Assembly (NCBI RefSeq): GCF_029867415.1
Contig: NC_081180.1
Coordinates: forward strand, 146,258,731-146,322,730
DNA from: Vicia villosa
Lineage: Eukaryota > Streptophyta > Magnoliopsida > Fabales > Fabaceae
Reading direction: 5' to 3'
DNA: 64,000 nucleotides
The notes beneath the pieces were generated by a model. It was not told where the DNA came from and searched no databases. It worked only from the letters and a program-made list of their open reading frames with translations. A program made the translations under genes and the position numbers. Below, one piece after another: positions 21,581-32,717 of the stretch; the stretch's first letter is position 1, and every line of letters begins with the position of its first letter.

Positions 21581-24500
21581 ATGGAACAGTATGAAGTTCT
21601 GGAACAGATTGGTAAGGGCTCTTTTGCTTCTGCTCTTCTTGTAAGACACAAGCATGAAAACAAAAGGTAACATACTCTAACTCTAACTCTTACTTATTTC
21701 ATTTATAATGTGTCATTCTTCTTTCAAGTTTAATAAACAGTTTAAGTAATGTGAATTTGTTTTGTAATGTGTTTAGGTATGTGCTCAAGAAGATCCGCCT
21801 TGCCCGCCAGACCGAAAGAGTCCGTAGATCTGCTCACCAGGAGGTCACTCACCTTACTCTTGTCTGTCTTTCTATTTCTATATAAACTTTATTATATATA
21901 ATATTTTAATAAGACGGTATATAGTTTATATTTCAATTTATTACTAAGTATTTTTGAAATGTGGAAGGGGGAAATTTGCTTTTTGTGATTTTAAATTTGT
22001 TAGATTTCTAAAATGCTTTTGTTATTGTTGGTTTCTTGTTTTGCAGATGGAGCTTATATCGAAAGTTCGTAATCCGTTCATTGTAGAGTATAAAGATTCA
22101 TGGGTAGAAAAGGTTGGTATTTTTCATGTGAGTTCATTAGATTCTTGATTAATTTGTGAGGCTGAAATTTGAGAGCTGTTGTTACCTTCACTTTCACTTT
22201 CAGGGTTGTTTTGTATGTATCATCATTGGTTATTGTGAAGGAGGAGATATGTGAGTTCTTATTCTCATTGAATTCGAGTATTTGAGGAACTCGCGACATT
22301 TGAAAACATTTCTTTTTATATTTTAAAATGCTGATTATGTAGTTCTTCTTTGATTTCTTTGTTGTGAAGGGCTGAAGCTATTAAAAAGGCTAATTGTGTT
22401 CATTTTTCTGAAGAGGTTGGTCACTCTTGCAGAAAATTCTTTTACTTATTAACCTGGAGTGAATAATTTTCGTTCCTATTTGAATTTAACGCTTTTTAAT
22501 ACTTAGTTCACTGATATATATCATTTTTATACAGAGGCTTTGCAAGTGGCTTGTTCAACTCTTGATGGCACTTGATTACTTGCATGCAAATCATATTCTA
22601 CACCGCGATGTCAAGGTGAATGGTTTCTGTAAATTCAATCACTGAAGATGTTAAGCAGTTTTACAAAAGATATATTGTATCCTCACTTTATATTGATGCT
22701 TTATCCATGTTGGTTTCAGTGTTCAAATATATTCTTGACAAAAGATCAAGATATACGTCTAGGTAATGGCTTTTGACATTCTATCCTCACACCATAGAAC
22801 TGCACTTGGAGTCTGAACATCTCTGAAGTTATGCATTGTTTTGTTGTGGATGCAGGTGACTTTGGTCTTGCTAAAATGTTAACAAGTGATGATCTTGCTT
22901 CTTCGGTAAGTTTTACCGCTATGCTATTCTTTGGATCGTTTGTAATTTTTATCTAACTAGGTTGTTGCCCTGTACTTAGATTGTGGGGACTCCAAGTTAT
23001 ATGTGCCCAGAGCTTCTCGCTGATATACCCTATGGATCTAAGTCAGATATCTGGTCTTTGGGTAAGTAACACTGGTTTCTTTTGCACTCCCAAGATCTTC
23101 TAGATTTCATAACCTTTTCCTTTCTCTTGTTTATGCTGTAAATTGCAATTGACATTGGTTATAACATAATATTTATCAGGATGCTGTGTATATGAAATGG
23201 CTGCTCACAAACCAGCTTTTAAAGCTCTTGTAAGTTACTATTTAAGGGTCGTAATTATTCACTTTTTCTTATGAAAAATCATTTGAGACAGAATATTAAG
23301 TTTTTGCAACTTGAAATCGGTGAGACCTTTTAGCTGTATTTGATTTGTGCAGGATATGCAAGCATTGATTAACAAAATAAACAAGTCTTTAGTGTCCCCA
23401 CTACCAACAGTTTATTCTGGTACTTTGTGAGTTCTCTTTTTCCTAAAAATTTCATGTTACTCTTTATCTGTCAGTTCATGTTTTATGTAACTGATATGTT
23501 AGTGCCTATACCTACAATACTTGGCTGATGTCTATGTGCGTTATATTAAGACATTGTCAATAGTGATCAAATTAGTGACGACTCTTTAATGCATTCATGT
23601 TTTGTCAAGCCTACCATTAGAAACTTAAGACATTGCCTAACCCATGGCTTATTAGGTTACAAAATTGTTGGGAATTAGAAACTTAAGTGCTTTTGCATCC
23701 AGATTTGGACGTACATTATTGACTTGCATTCTCAATCTTTGTTCAATGACATGATTTGTATAACTTACTTTTTTATTTCTTTTTGGTTCTTTCAGTCGAG
23801 GCATGGTGAAGAGTATGCTACGGAAAAATCCCGAGCTTAGGCCAAGTGTATGTTTTCTGTCAAGTATTTCTTTGCATTTTAGTGAAAACTAGTCTATTCT
23901 TTTTTCCATCGTTATATAACATGATTACCAAACTTCAGCTTGATTAACTTTATCTTGATAGATTTATTCAACAAAGTTTGCTTTGGCAGGCTGCAGAGCT
24001 ACTAAATCATCCACATCTTCAACCTTATATACTTAAAGTTCATCTGAAACTAAACAACCCCAGAAGAAGTACTTTTCCATTCCAATGGACCGACTCAAAC
24101 CATGCAAGGAGAAGTCGATTTGTAGAACCAGAATCTGTTTCCACTCTCTCTGGCAGAGTTAAACGATTGTCGTTCAGTAATGACAGGGCCTTGAATCCTA
24201 GTATTTCTGGAACTGAAGTAGGTTCTTTGTGTTCTACTCAAAGAGCTCAAGGATTCTCTACTTATTCAAAACATTATGAGCCATCCATTGGTTGTGTCCG
24301 TGAAGAACACAACGCTAACAAATCAAAAGACACCAAATTCTCAAATGTTGGTCGGATGGAAAGACTGAGATTAGCTAAGGAGTCTGCCACCCCGCGGCGA
24401 CAGATTACCCCATCAAAGATAGCCCATACTAGTTCCAAGCGCGATTCGGTAAGTTTATGCTCTACGCTGCCTAATACATCTACCTTATATAGTGAAGAGT

Positions 24501-25186
24501 ATGTATATTATTAAAGAAATCCGACTTCTTTTGTTTTATTGTTTCTTCACTCATCATTTCAGCTTCCTTCATCTTCTACTCCAGCTGGTAAATTTACACC
24601 ACCATCTCGCAGAGCTTCCCTTCCATTGCCTTCAAGATCCTCAGCCACAACCACTCCTTACAGAGCCAATGTTGATCTTCTTCGAAATATGGACTCTCCT
24701 AATATCTCTGTGAATGCGCCACGAATTGATAAGATTGCTGAGTTCTCTTTGGCCCCTGGCGAGGATCATCCTCTCTTCCCTGTGCCTGCAACATCATCAA
24801 CATCAGCTCAGTGCTCTTCTAGTTCCCCAAGGAGTGCTGCTGACTACACAATCACAAAAGACAAGTGTACAATCCAGATTGTGGACAAAGCCAATGTCCC
24901 TACCAGTGGTGCTCTAGTTCCATATGGCAGTGAATGCGCTGAACATGTCACAACTGCTGTTTCAATTAATTCATCGGCCGATTCTCGTCAACGCAAGTTT
25001 GACACCTCGTCTTACGAGCAACGAGCTGATGCACTAGAAGGGTTGCTCGAGTTCAGTGCCAGGCTTCTACAACAACAGAGATTTGAAGAGCTTGAGGTGT
25101 TGTTGAAGCCATTCGGTCCGGAGAAGGTTTCTCCAAGGGAAACAGCAATTTGGTTGACTAAGAGCTTTAAAGAAACTGTGGTCTAA
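21581..25186 (+). CDS. NEK: NIMA-related serine/threonine kinase (NEK), 14 exons
   Basis: Exons by splice signals and frame: 21581-21666, 21777-21843, 22047-22112, 22204-22250, 22370-22415, 22535-22615, 22720-22762, 22856-22905, 22980-23061, 23180-23229, 23353-23426, 23796-23847, 23990-24448, 24563-25186. They sum to 1827 nt, or 608 residues, and all introns are GT-AG. The kinase domain is N-terminal: GKGSFASA loop (residues 11-18; the third loop glycine is Ala), K33 in [16 protein letters not shown] (127-131), DFG (147-149), GTPSYMCPE (165-173), then [14 protein letters not shown]. The tail is Ser/Pro-rich and ends in [20 protein letters not shown] and [13 protein letters not shown], the conserved C-terminus of plant NEK2/3/4-type proteins. 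Such kinases phosphorylate Ser/Thr and act on microtubules and cell expansion. The gene looks fully functional; the exact orthologue is not determined. Confidence 0.95.
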
Positions 25187-25849
25187 GGTTATCTCACACA
25201 GTTTTGTAACATTGACATGACTATAGTGTAGACTAATGTAGTAGTACTACATATGACCTTGTAGTTTGAAGAATAGCTTAGCTTCTAATGTCATTGTTCT
25301 TGTTGACACCATTAGCATATTCTGAGAAGTCCACATTTCCCTTGCACTTGCAAAAACAGTTTGACAATGTAAGATGACATTACCAATGTATTTATATTAA
25401 TTTGGCTTAGTTGCAACTTAAGAGAGTGCCAACAACCTAGCCATAACTCTCACAAGCACAAACCAATCCTCCTTTGTGCTCACCATGAACAACCACCTTA
25501 TTGATTCTTCAATCTTTGCTCGAACTGTCTTTTCTATTCTTATAGTTGCTTCTTCTTTCAATTCTAACCCCAACAAGTTTGGTGGTTCTCTAAATTTCAC
25601 ACAATAAAGTAGATAATGATATGATATAGATATTGATACTCATGGTTACCTTTAATTAATAAAGAGAAGAATGAGCTCTGAATTATGCAGGAAAAAACTT
25701 ATCAAATTGCTGGCTACAAAATTATGCAGATAAATGCAATTTCATAACCAACATCAGCTTCCTAATTCAAATATACTATAACAATTAGCACACACACCAT
25801 GGACAACGTAATCCATCAAATAAACACTGTTTTAACAATAAATCAAAAT
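25187..25849. other. 3' flank of the NEK gene
   Basis: Includes the presumed 3' UTR (25187 to about 25390, poly(A) site not assigned) and one weak coding-like remnant (25418-25600). Otherwise AT-rich and non-coding. Confidence 0.5.
25418..25600 (-). pseudogene. Possible reticulon-like exon remnant
   Basis: The minus-strand peptide contains AKIEESIRWLFMVSTKEDWF and VLVRVMARLLALS, which resembles a short stretch of plant reticulon-like (RTNLB) proteins just before a membrane hairpin. Only one exon-sized piece is present, stopping at TAA, with no partner exons found nearby. I regard it as a gene fragment at best. The resemblance is from memory of the family and is weak. Confidence 0.25.
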
Positions 25850-25922
25850 GGGGATGTAGCTCAAATGGTAGAGCGCCCGCTTTGCATGCGGGAGGTACAG
25901 GGTTCGATCCCCTGCATCTCCA
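25850..25922 (+). tRNA. trnA-UGC: tRNA-Ala (anticodon UGC)
   Basis: 73 nt with acceptor GGGGATG pairing with CATCTCC (one G-U) and discriminator A. D arm TAGCTCAAATGGTAGAGC contains the A box. Anticodon stem CCCGC/GCGGG encloses TTTGCAT, giving TGC. The T arm contains B box GGTTCGATCCC. No intron and no encoded CCA. A TTTTTT terminator lies at 25931-25936. An intact nuclear gene delivering alanine to ribosomes, transcribed by Pol III from its internal promoter. Confidence 0.96.
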
Positions 25923-25936
25923 TAATAAAATTTTTT

Positions 25937-26374
25937 CTGTTCTAAAGTGAAGTTTTTGCCAAAGGTTTTTAGCCATAAGAGTGTAAATAGCATAAGGATA
26001 TAATAACCTTAAAAGGCACCCACGAATTTGTTTTGTATATTATTATTCATTAATTTTTTAACATTTATATAATTAATTCATTCTTTAAAATTATATAAAA
26101 AAATAATTGTTTTATGATAAAAAATAATGGATTTTGATAAAATCTGGTTACAAACTTGTTGCATTGTTCAACGTGAGTTGTTGGACCACTAGCTTACCAA
26201 GATAAGTCTACAATATCCATATTCCCCAAATTTAGAGAGTTTAGACTAAGAATGACAATATAGAGACATTGGATGTTGTTGAAATAAAATGTATTTCCCT
26301 TTTTCCCAAACACCATAGCATGTCGCTTAATTACTGCATAACACTTGTGTCATCCGTATCAGTCAGTTTCCAAA
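25937..26374. other. AT-rich non-coding stretch
   Basis: Nothing recognisable. Confidence 0.5.
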
Positions 26375-26910
26375 ATCTTGACTTAAAGGTAAGGCCTCGA
26401 TATCATCATAATTGAAGATTACTACCATGCAGGGGTGGATAAGTGTCAGAACAGTGTGCATGGAGGATTGGTCATTTCTATAGGTGATGCTCTTGCTCTA
26501 TTACATGTTATTGACCTGCATGGCAAGTTTATGAAGATTTAGTCCCTAATTACTAAATGGAGGATGACTTCTTTTGAAAAAAAATTACTCCTACATGAAT
26601 TTTCTTTCAAAAATCAAGAAGATAAAAATAGACTTCGCCATAGTGTGGAAAGTTTCAAAAAGTTGAAACCTCAAAAAGAAGTTGTATATATCTAGAGGAA
26701 TGAGCCTAAGAAGATGTTCACAACTGGAAATAATCAAGTGGATCATGAGAATACTAATGAGCAAGAGTAGCGTGGGAACCATGAACTAGAGCAACATAAA
26801 AAGGATCTTATGCATGAGTAACGCGAGAATCAAGAGGACAGTGAACATCGGATGCAGCAACCTGATCAAGAAAATCAAGAAACCCAGCTAGACAACTAGA
26901 AAGCTCATAA
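26375..26910 (+). pseudogene. Decayed coding-like remnant, family not recognised
   Basis: One forward frame gives long peptide-like text interrupted by stops, such as DYYHAGVDKCQNSVHGG, then FKNQEDKNRLRHSVESFKKL and KKMFTTGNNQVDHENTNEQE, followed by a Glu/Gln/His-rich repeat-like tail. The composition suggests an old transposon gene (charged linker), but I cannot name it. It ends where the palindromic region near 26920 begins. Confidence 0.3.
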
Positions 26911-26984
26911 AATTAGGGAAACTCTTATCCCACCCCTTGGGGTTCTTAGGCACCATGTATGCTTCCAAATTTTTACCCCTCTGT

Positions 26985-27070
26985 TTCTGGAGGTATATCT
27001 CCGGATGCACCGTTTTTTACTTAACGTGAAAACGTTCCGTAGATGCATTTACAGAACCTGTCCGTATGTA
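26985..27070. repeat. Palindromic motif cluster, left of the cassette gene
   Basis: Contains CTGGAGGTATATCTCCGG and the related words TTCCGTAGATGCATTTACAG and TCCGTATGTATATTTATAG. These are short imperfect inverted repeats of the CCGnAG...CTnCGG type, also seen at 27640-27775, 29045-29215, 30580-30655 and 63165-63335. Confidence 0.6.
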
Positions 27071-27193
27071 TATTTATAGAATAAACTCAGAAACAAAAAA
27101 TTAGGAAATCAACATTGCAACAATAAAAACAACATTCATAGATTAAAATCGGCATTGCATTAATGATTTCAACAGAAAATTAAATATTACATT

Positions 27194-27562
27194 TCAATAG
27201 TCCGGTGAATGCTTGCACATCTCTAAGATTTGGTCGACCGTTCTTTGTACCGTTGCTATGAACTCGAGCGGGATTTTCTCTTCGAAATCGAAATATGTTC
27301 GCCACATCGCCAAAACATCCTATCGGCTCTTGAGCTCAAAGTTGCTGTAAACGACGTTCCCTTCATTGTCAACTGAAGGTGAACGATACTCGAGCTTCAC
27401 AACCTTTCGTTTGTCTCCGTAAGGTAGGCAATAGTGGATTTCGTCAATGATATCGTCGAGCGAGGTGTAATCATTGAGTTTGATCGTTCGCCCGGGTGTT
27501 TTGTCGTCGGAGTATGAGGCCATTGCGACATACCAACAGATGTTGATATCATATTGAGACAT
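27194..27562 (-). pseudogene. Small cassette gene remnant (MSQYD family), one in-frame stop
   Basis: The minus frame from ATG at 27562 reads MSQYDINICWYVAMASYSDD, then GRTIKLNDYTSLDDIIDEIH, VVKLEYRSPSVDNEGNV and FELKSR, a TAG stop, then DVLAMWRTYFDFEEKIPLEF and VDQILEMCKHSPDY with a terminal TGA at 27194-27196. Reading through the single stop gives about 122 residues. The C-terminal part is clearly related to the fragment at 30398-30661 (ELK, MW, TF, I-L/I-N-M blocks). I recognise this as a repetitive legume family associated with MULE/plant-mobile-domain elements, function unknown. Palindromic motif clusters flank it on both sides. Confidence 0.6.
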
Positions 27563-27639
27563 TTTTGTGTTTGTGTGAAATACAACATAAGAAACTCAAG
27601 TTTATAGAAAACCTAGGTGAATATGGACCACTCATGTTC

Positions 27640-27775
27640 TGTCATAGAACTTTCCGTAGCATATCCACGGAAGGAACCTAGATATTTTGATTCCGTAGGT
27701 ATATCTACGGAAAATACCCACAAGATGCAAATTAAGAAACTTCCGTAGAAACATCTACGGAACTTTCCCTGTTAC
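27640..27775. repeat. Palindromic motif cluster, right of the cassette gene
   Basis: Three imperfect copies of TTCCGTAG, 6-7 bases, CTACGGAA occur at about 27651-27671, 27700-27721 and 27751-27771. Each can fold on itself. They lie between the small cassette gene and the MULE transposase remnant. Confidence 0.8.
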
Positions 27776-27849
27776 TTTTTTCAGCAGAAAAGAATAATAA
27801 ATAACATTAGCATATTGAAATGACAAAAATTGATTACATTGCAATGTTA

Positions 27850-29037
27850 AATGGTAACTATATTCTTTTGTCGAAATCGACATATAATTCTTTTGTCGAA
27901 GAATTTACAATACGATTTCATGCATCCATTATTTGTTCAACAATGACACAAGGCTTCACCAATTTTCCACCTTCGGACTCTTCTTGTTTCGTCCCTACCG
28001 CGGGTTTAACCTTACTTCTCACATTACATGTTATGTGATATCGAAAAAGTAATGCATTATAAAAAGGAAATACCTTTGCCACCGCATTCATCAACGCGGT
28101 ATCGCGGTCCGTAACAATCGCCTTAGGCATCTCGACTTGTTCCTTTAAAAGTGACCGACACACCTCTAATGCCCATGTGAAATTATCCTCCTTTTCAAAC
28201 TCCAAAATGAAAAACCAACGACATATGTCTTCTCAGTAGATATAACACAAACCATCTCAAATAATGAAAGTCTATATTTGTTGGTCTTGTAGGTAGAATC
28301 GAGAATGAGCACTGTCAAGAACATGTTGAACAAATTTATCCAAACTGGATGAGTCCAAAAAATATCTCGGACCGTAACTCCATTGTCGCAAGTTCTGTAT
28401 TGGGACACGTAACTGTTATCATCCAACAATTTCAACAGTTGTTGCATCTCACTTCTATCTCCCCTAACCGCCTTGTTATTGCGGTACCAGATGTTATACA
28501 CTTGCCTTATATTTGATACATTGTCGGGTTCCTTCCATTTCAATGTGGCATGTATATTTTTTGGTTGGACAAGATTCAAAGACATGTCACTAATACATGT
28601 CTTCTCTTCCGGTTTGAGCTAACATACACTAGGATGGCCTTGTAACTTTGAGCACAATTCATGGTTATGCAAACCACAAAATACACTAAATTTTCACTTC
28701 TTGTTAGCCAACATATAACCACGAATTTTAAATGGACACTCACATTTTCTACTACCCGCGTCGTCTCTCTTAAACTTCCGTAGAGGAGTATGGTATTTCC
28801 CGCTTCTTTCACACAAAATTGGTACAAAGTGTTTCTTCTTTCCGAACCATTATCCGATCTTCCTATTACCATTCCAAAACCAAGCCTAGTTGCATTCTTA
28901 CGAATCCATGTGAGCATGCTATCACGATCATCAAACTCTTGCTTGTTATTAAAGTCACCGTCGACATCTACCGCATTTACGAAAGAAAATTTCTTTAGCC
29001 ACCTCCCTATGGGGGTCACCCCCAGCGAAAAACCCAA
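27850..29037 (-). pseudogene. Mutator-like (MULE/FAR1-type) transposase pseudogene
   Basis: Three minus frames carry consecutive parts. 29037-28576 starts near the element edge and holds a FAR1-like DNA-binding region (DRDSMLTWIRKNATRLGFGM, IGRSDNGSERRN). 28585-28166 has DDNSYVSQYRTCDNGVTVRD and the transposase core LTVLILDSTYKTNKYRLSLF. 28205-27850 has ECEKEDNFTWAL-like text, AIVTDRDTALMNAVAKVFP, HITCNVRSKVKPAVG and, past a stop, NRIVNSSTKEL. The first two catalytic acidic residues (DSTYKTN and DRD) are visible. At least two frameshifts and a stop inactivate it, and the rest of the C-terminal half is missing. Family: plant FAR1/MULE transposases; it would have cut and pasted its own TIR element. 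Confidence 0.8.
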
Positions 29038-29044
29038 ATTACCC

Positions 29045-29215
29045 CTGCTTCGAAAATGAACTTCCGAAGCATTTTTTTTTTAAAAAAAATTTCCACAATT
29101 CGGAAGTGCATCTCCGAAAACACCTCATGGGGGGTGTTTTCGGAGATGAACTTCCGAAAACACCTTTGTTCAGATTTTGGGGGGTTTCGGAAATGAACTT
29201 CCGAATTATGCAGAA
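29045..29215. repeat. Hairpin and satellite motifs at the MULE edge
   Basis: A hairpin has arms 29099-29124 and 29133-29158 (26 nt, one mismatch). It is flanked by shorter motifs CGAAAATGAACTTCCGAAG (29051-29069) and TTTCGGAAATGAACTTCCGA (29185-29204). The neighbouring CCTATGGGGGTCACCCCCAG (29007-29026) recurs in similar form at about 63132-63151. The same block occurs at 63165-63335. Confidence 0.85.
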
Positions 29216-29384
29216 ACTGTGTTTTTTTTTTTATGTTTTTCTTAACAGTCTCGTATTTTTAATTAAAGGAAACCGGGAAATAAAATAAGCGACATATAAA
29301 CAGAAAAAACTAATATGATAAAAAAAGTAATATATACAAGCCGATCCAAATCCAAATAAAAATAGTGTGCTAAAGATATAAAAA

Positions 29385-29990
29385 CTCAGAATCTGTAGCT
29401 TAATTGTCGCTAATCCGTAGCTAATTCAAACACATCTTTTTTATGACCTAGAATTCGTTTTTTTCATGATTTTTTGAAATAAAGTTTATCACATTATAAG
29501 AATATCTCTCAAATTTGAGCTAATATTTTGCAAGGAATTAGATAATACAGTAACACATAAAAATTATTTCCAAAGTTTCATGACATTTATAATAAGTCTC
29601 AATTTATTTTGATTTTCCGATCGAAACACATATACGTGTTTTGATCAAAAAAATCAAAATAAATCGAGACTTATTTGGAAAGCAATGAAAGTTTGAAGAT
29701 ACTTTATATATGTTATGATATAACTCCTTGCAAAATAATAGCTTAAAACTCAATTATATGATAACATTTTCCTTGTTTCCGTTTTATAGAAAATCGACTT
29801 ATAAAATAATTAATATTTAATTCATCTCAAGTTAAACAAATTTAATTTTTTGTGAGAGATATCCTTATAATGTGATAAACTTTCTTGAAGAAAAAAAATG
29901 AATTCTAGGTCATAAGAATGATGTATTTGAATTAGCTATGAATTAACTACGGATTAGCTACAGAGTAGCTGCAAATTAGCTACAGATTCT
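29385..29990. mobile_element. Large foldback element (arms about 240-300 bp)
   Basis: 29400-29520 (GTAGCTAATTCAAACACATC ... GACCTAGAATTC ... TTTATCACATTATAAG) is repeated inverted at about 29860-29950 (CTTATAATGTGATAAA ... GAATTCTAGGTCATAAG ... GAATTAGCTA). The centre is near 29634, where ATTTTGATTTTCCGATC faces its complement. No coding sequence. Probably a MITE-like or MULE-derived foldback. Confidence 0.75.
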
Positions 29991-30014
29991 AGGTTTTTAA
30001 ATGATGTTCACGTT

Positions 30015-30270
30015 AACGACAGATTTTGCGACGGAACACCTGTCGCTATAAATAAAATTTATATAAAAATATAAAATGGAGACAAAATGCCACATGGTAC
30101 CCATGTCAGCATCTTTGCCACATTGGCCTTGCAATGTGATAGTGACACACGTTAGCTCTTTTAACAGACATTAGCAAGAATGATCAAAAGTGTGGATGCA
30201 AAATTTTAGAGGGATCATTCTTTGAAGAAAATATTTAGTGGGACTAAAAACGAAATCTACAATATTGATG
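30015..30270. repeat. Dispersed intergenic repeat piece
   Basis: Contains GCGACGGAACACCTGTCGC and, at 30210-30260, GGGATCATTCTTTGAAGAAA and GTGGGACTAAAAACGAAATC, closely matching about 20265-20315. Element type not determined. Confidence 0.55.
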
Positions 30271-30397
30271 AGGAATCCTAATCTTAGAAACCACAACTTG
30301 ACATTAAATTAAAAACCTCAACATTTTAGAAACCACAACTTGACATTAGATTAAAACACTCAACATTAGATATATAGTCGTTAACATAAATTTAACA

Positions 30398-30661
30398 TTA
30401 TATATCATTATAAATGTGTAGTTGAGGATGTTGCAACATATTGATAATATCTTCGACGGATCTTGTAATCTTCGCATCCACTTCAATCGGACCCTTTGAT
30501 TCATAATAGTGAAAAGTACTCCACATAACTTTTAAATTTTCATCCTTCTTCAGTTCAATGAAAAATACGCAGTAAATGAGTTCAAGGGTATTTTCGAAGA
30601 TGCATCTTTGAATCCACCCTAGAAATTTATGGAAATGCATCTCCGGACCAATTTTTGGCAA
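30398..30661 (-). pseudogene. Second fragment of the MSQYD-family cassette gene
   Basis: The informative part is ELKKDENLKVMWSTFHYYES, then GPIEVDAKITRSVEDIINML and QHPQLHIYNDI, homologous to the C-terminus of the gene at 27194-27562. The N-terminal portion of this open frame is translated palindrome sequence (30580-30655, with GAAGATGCATCTTTG and AAATGCATCTCCGG), not the original protein, so the gene has been cut at a palindrome cluster. Confidence 0.5.
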
Positions 30662-31321
30662 AAATGAGATGGTTGTTTGATTAACGAAGGATGAAGTGAT
30701 TTAAGGTGTGTTCGAAGATGACACAACTGAGAGTAATTTGAGATTCTACCTACCACTCATGTGTTAAATATAACACCCCCAAATCTAATAAAATTACCAT
30801 TATAACCTTAAAATTTTCCGCCATTTTCACAAATTCACGTTTCCATTGAAAATTTCAAATTTTGGACTATACCGGAAATTCTTTAAAAATAGTAAATAGA
30901 ATACCAGAAATTGTTTGAAAAAATTTAGTGAAATACTGGAAAATTTCAGAATTTCCCGTAGTTTAAATTTTTTTGAAATATTCTGAAAATTTTAAATGAA
31001 CTAAATTTCTGGTACAGAATGATAAATTTTGAAATTTTCGAAAAAATTTGTAACGTACCAAAAATTTATATAGAATATTTTCATCATGGTATCGAAAATT
31101 TTGTTCGATATTCTTTTCTTGAAAAGGGGTATTTTTGATATTAAGAAAAATTTACGGGTGGCATGTAGAATCCTTGTGGGAAAAGAAATTTCCCTTTTAC
31201 CAAATTTACATGCAGCCCAGGCCCATAATAATGGTCGTCGTGCTCATGGAGAAAGTTTTTGTTTTTTACAAAAAAAAGTTTGGAGAAGGTTTTCTTCTTT
31301 CTCATCTCTGCAACTGCAAAA
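30662..31321. other. Upstream region of the oxygenase-like gene
   Basis: AT-rich. 30830-31080 contains repeated GAAATTTTC/GAAAATTT words (low complexity). ORFs at 31086-31398 overlap the start of the gene in other frames and are not credible. No certain TATA box. Confidence 0.5.
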
Positions 31322-32717
31322 ATGGAAGAATGCGAGATAATAGATTTATACGAACTTCACTACTCCGACTTATCATCATTATCATCATCTTCAACTAAAG
31401 TTGATTCTATAATGGAAGCACTCGGATCCAACGGTCCCGGCCTCCTCGCCGTCACCGGCATCCCCAACGTATCCAACCTCCGCTCCTACCTTCTCCCGCT
31501 TGCTCGAAATCTCTCTCTTCTCGATCGCCAAACCCGCAATCGCATCCTCAAGGTAATCAACCATTCAATCCCTATTAGTATCTACACCATTAGCATGAAG
31601 CTAGGGTTTATCATTTTTAGGGTTTTACATAGTTGATTCAGTTTTGTAGGGAATCTTACTGTGCATGATTTTCTAGGAGCATAACTTAGGTAGTGACGTT
31701 TCCTTGAAAAATCCTCATAGGAGTGTGTCTTCTTTTGCTATGCAACTGACTTATTCGAAAACACATTCCGAAGAGAATGAGAAAGATGAACCTCGATGTC
31801 ATGGTAATGGATTCGAGAATCTAGGAAGTGTTTTTCAAGAGCTGGGATTTTGCATGATGGAGGTTGGACTTTGTCTTGCTAGAATCTGTGATAAGGCAAT
31901 TGGTGGAAATGAATTGGAGCAAAGTTTGTTGGAGTCGCTCGCTGCAAAGGGTCGTCTCATTCATTATCATTCTCAATTGGACGCGATACTCATTCAAGAG
32001 CTTGATAATAGCAAGAGGAAGAACAAAAAAGGGGTTAAGATTAAGAATAATATCAAGCCGTTGGAAGGGTCGTGTTTGAATTCTGTTGCTTGTGATGATG
32101 TAGTTCGTTCTGATTTGTGGCAACAGTGGCATTATGATTACGGGATATTTACTGTTTTAACGGCACCGCTTTTTCTTTCTCCGTCTTATTCGGAGTCGAG
32201 TACGATACAAGATTCATGTGGTTGTGTTGAATGGCCGTCACCAACTGGGCATACTAATTTACAGATATATGATCCGAATAAGAAAAAGGTCGTTATGGTT
32301 AGGGCTCCTCCTGAAAGTTTTATTGTTCAGGTTGGGGAATCAGCTGATATAATCTCAAAAGGGAAGCTAAGATCGACCCTTCATTCTGTTTATAGACCTT
32401 TCAAGTTTGAAAATTTGAGCAGAGAAACTTTTGTTGTGTTTCTGCAGCCTGCGTGGACCAAAACTTTCTCTATCTCGGATTATCCTCTTGGAAAATCGGC
32501 ATTCGATGGGGTTGATGGTCAGTGTTTAGCAGTGGATGATGAGTTTGATGACGAAGAACAACAATCTGGGCAGGATAATAACCAAATGAGTCTGGAAATT
32601 CAGAAAATAGTTCCCCCACTTTCGTCACGGTTAAAGGATGGGATGACTTTTGCCGACTTCTCACGCGAAACTACAAAGCAGTATTATGGTGGTAATGGTT
32701 TGCAATCAAATAGATGA
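31322..32717 (+). CDS. 2-oxoglutarate/Fe(II)-dependent oxygenase-like protein, 2 exons
   Basis: Exon 1 31322-31552 and exon 2 31677-32717 join in frame (GT-AG intron of 124 bases) to give 423 residues. The start ATG begins MEECEIIDLYELHYSDL and has an in-frame downstream Met. Residues 40-65 (GPGLLAVTGIPNVSNLRSYL) match the N-terminal DIOX_N-like 'produces a breath of FAIVGIP' region of isopenicillin N synthase-like plant proteins. The iron triad is H229-x-D231 (WHYDYG) and H313 (RSTLHSV), with R326 (SRETF) in place of the usual R-x-S that grips 2-oxoglutarate. The tail is acidic (VDDEFDDEEQQSG). A conserved but biochemically uncharacterised plant family; the substrate is unknown. The gene looks intact and sits alone between transposon remnants. 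Confidence 0.88.

Noticed and set aside
31821..32132. 103-residue minus ORF within the oxygenase gene
   Set aside because: Shadow of the real exon 2 on the opposite strand.
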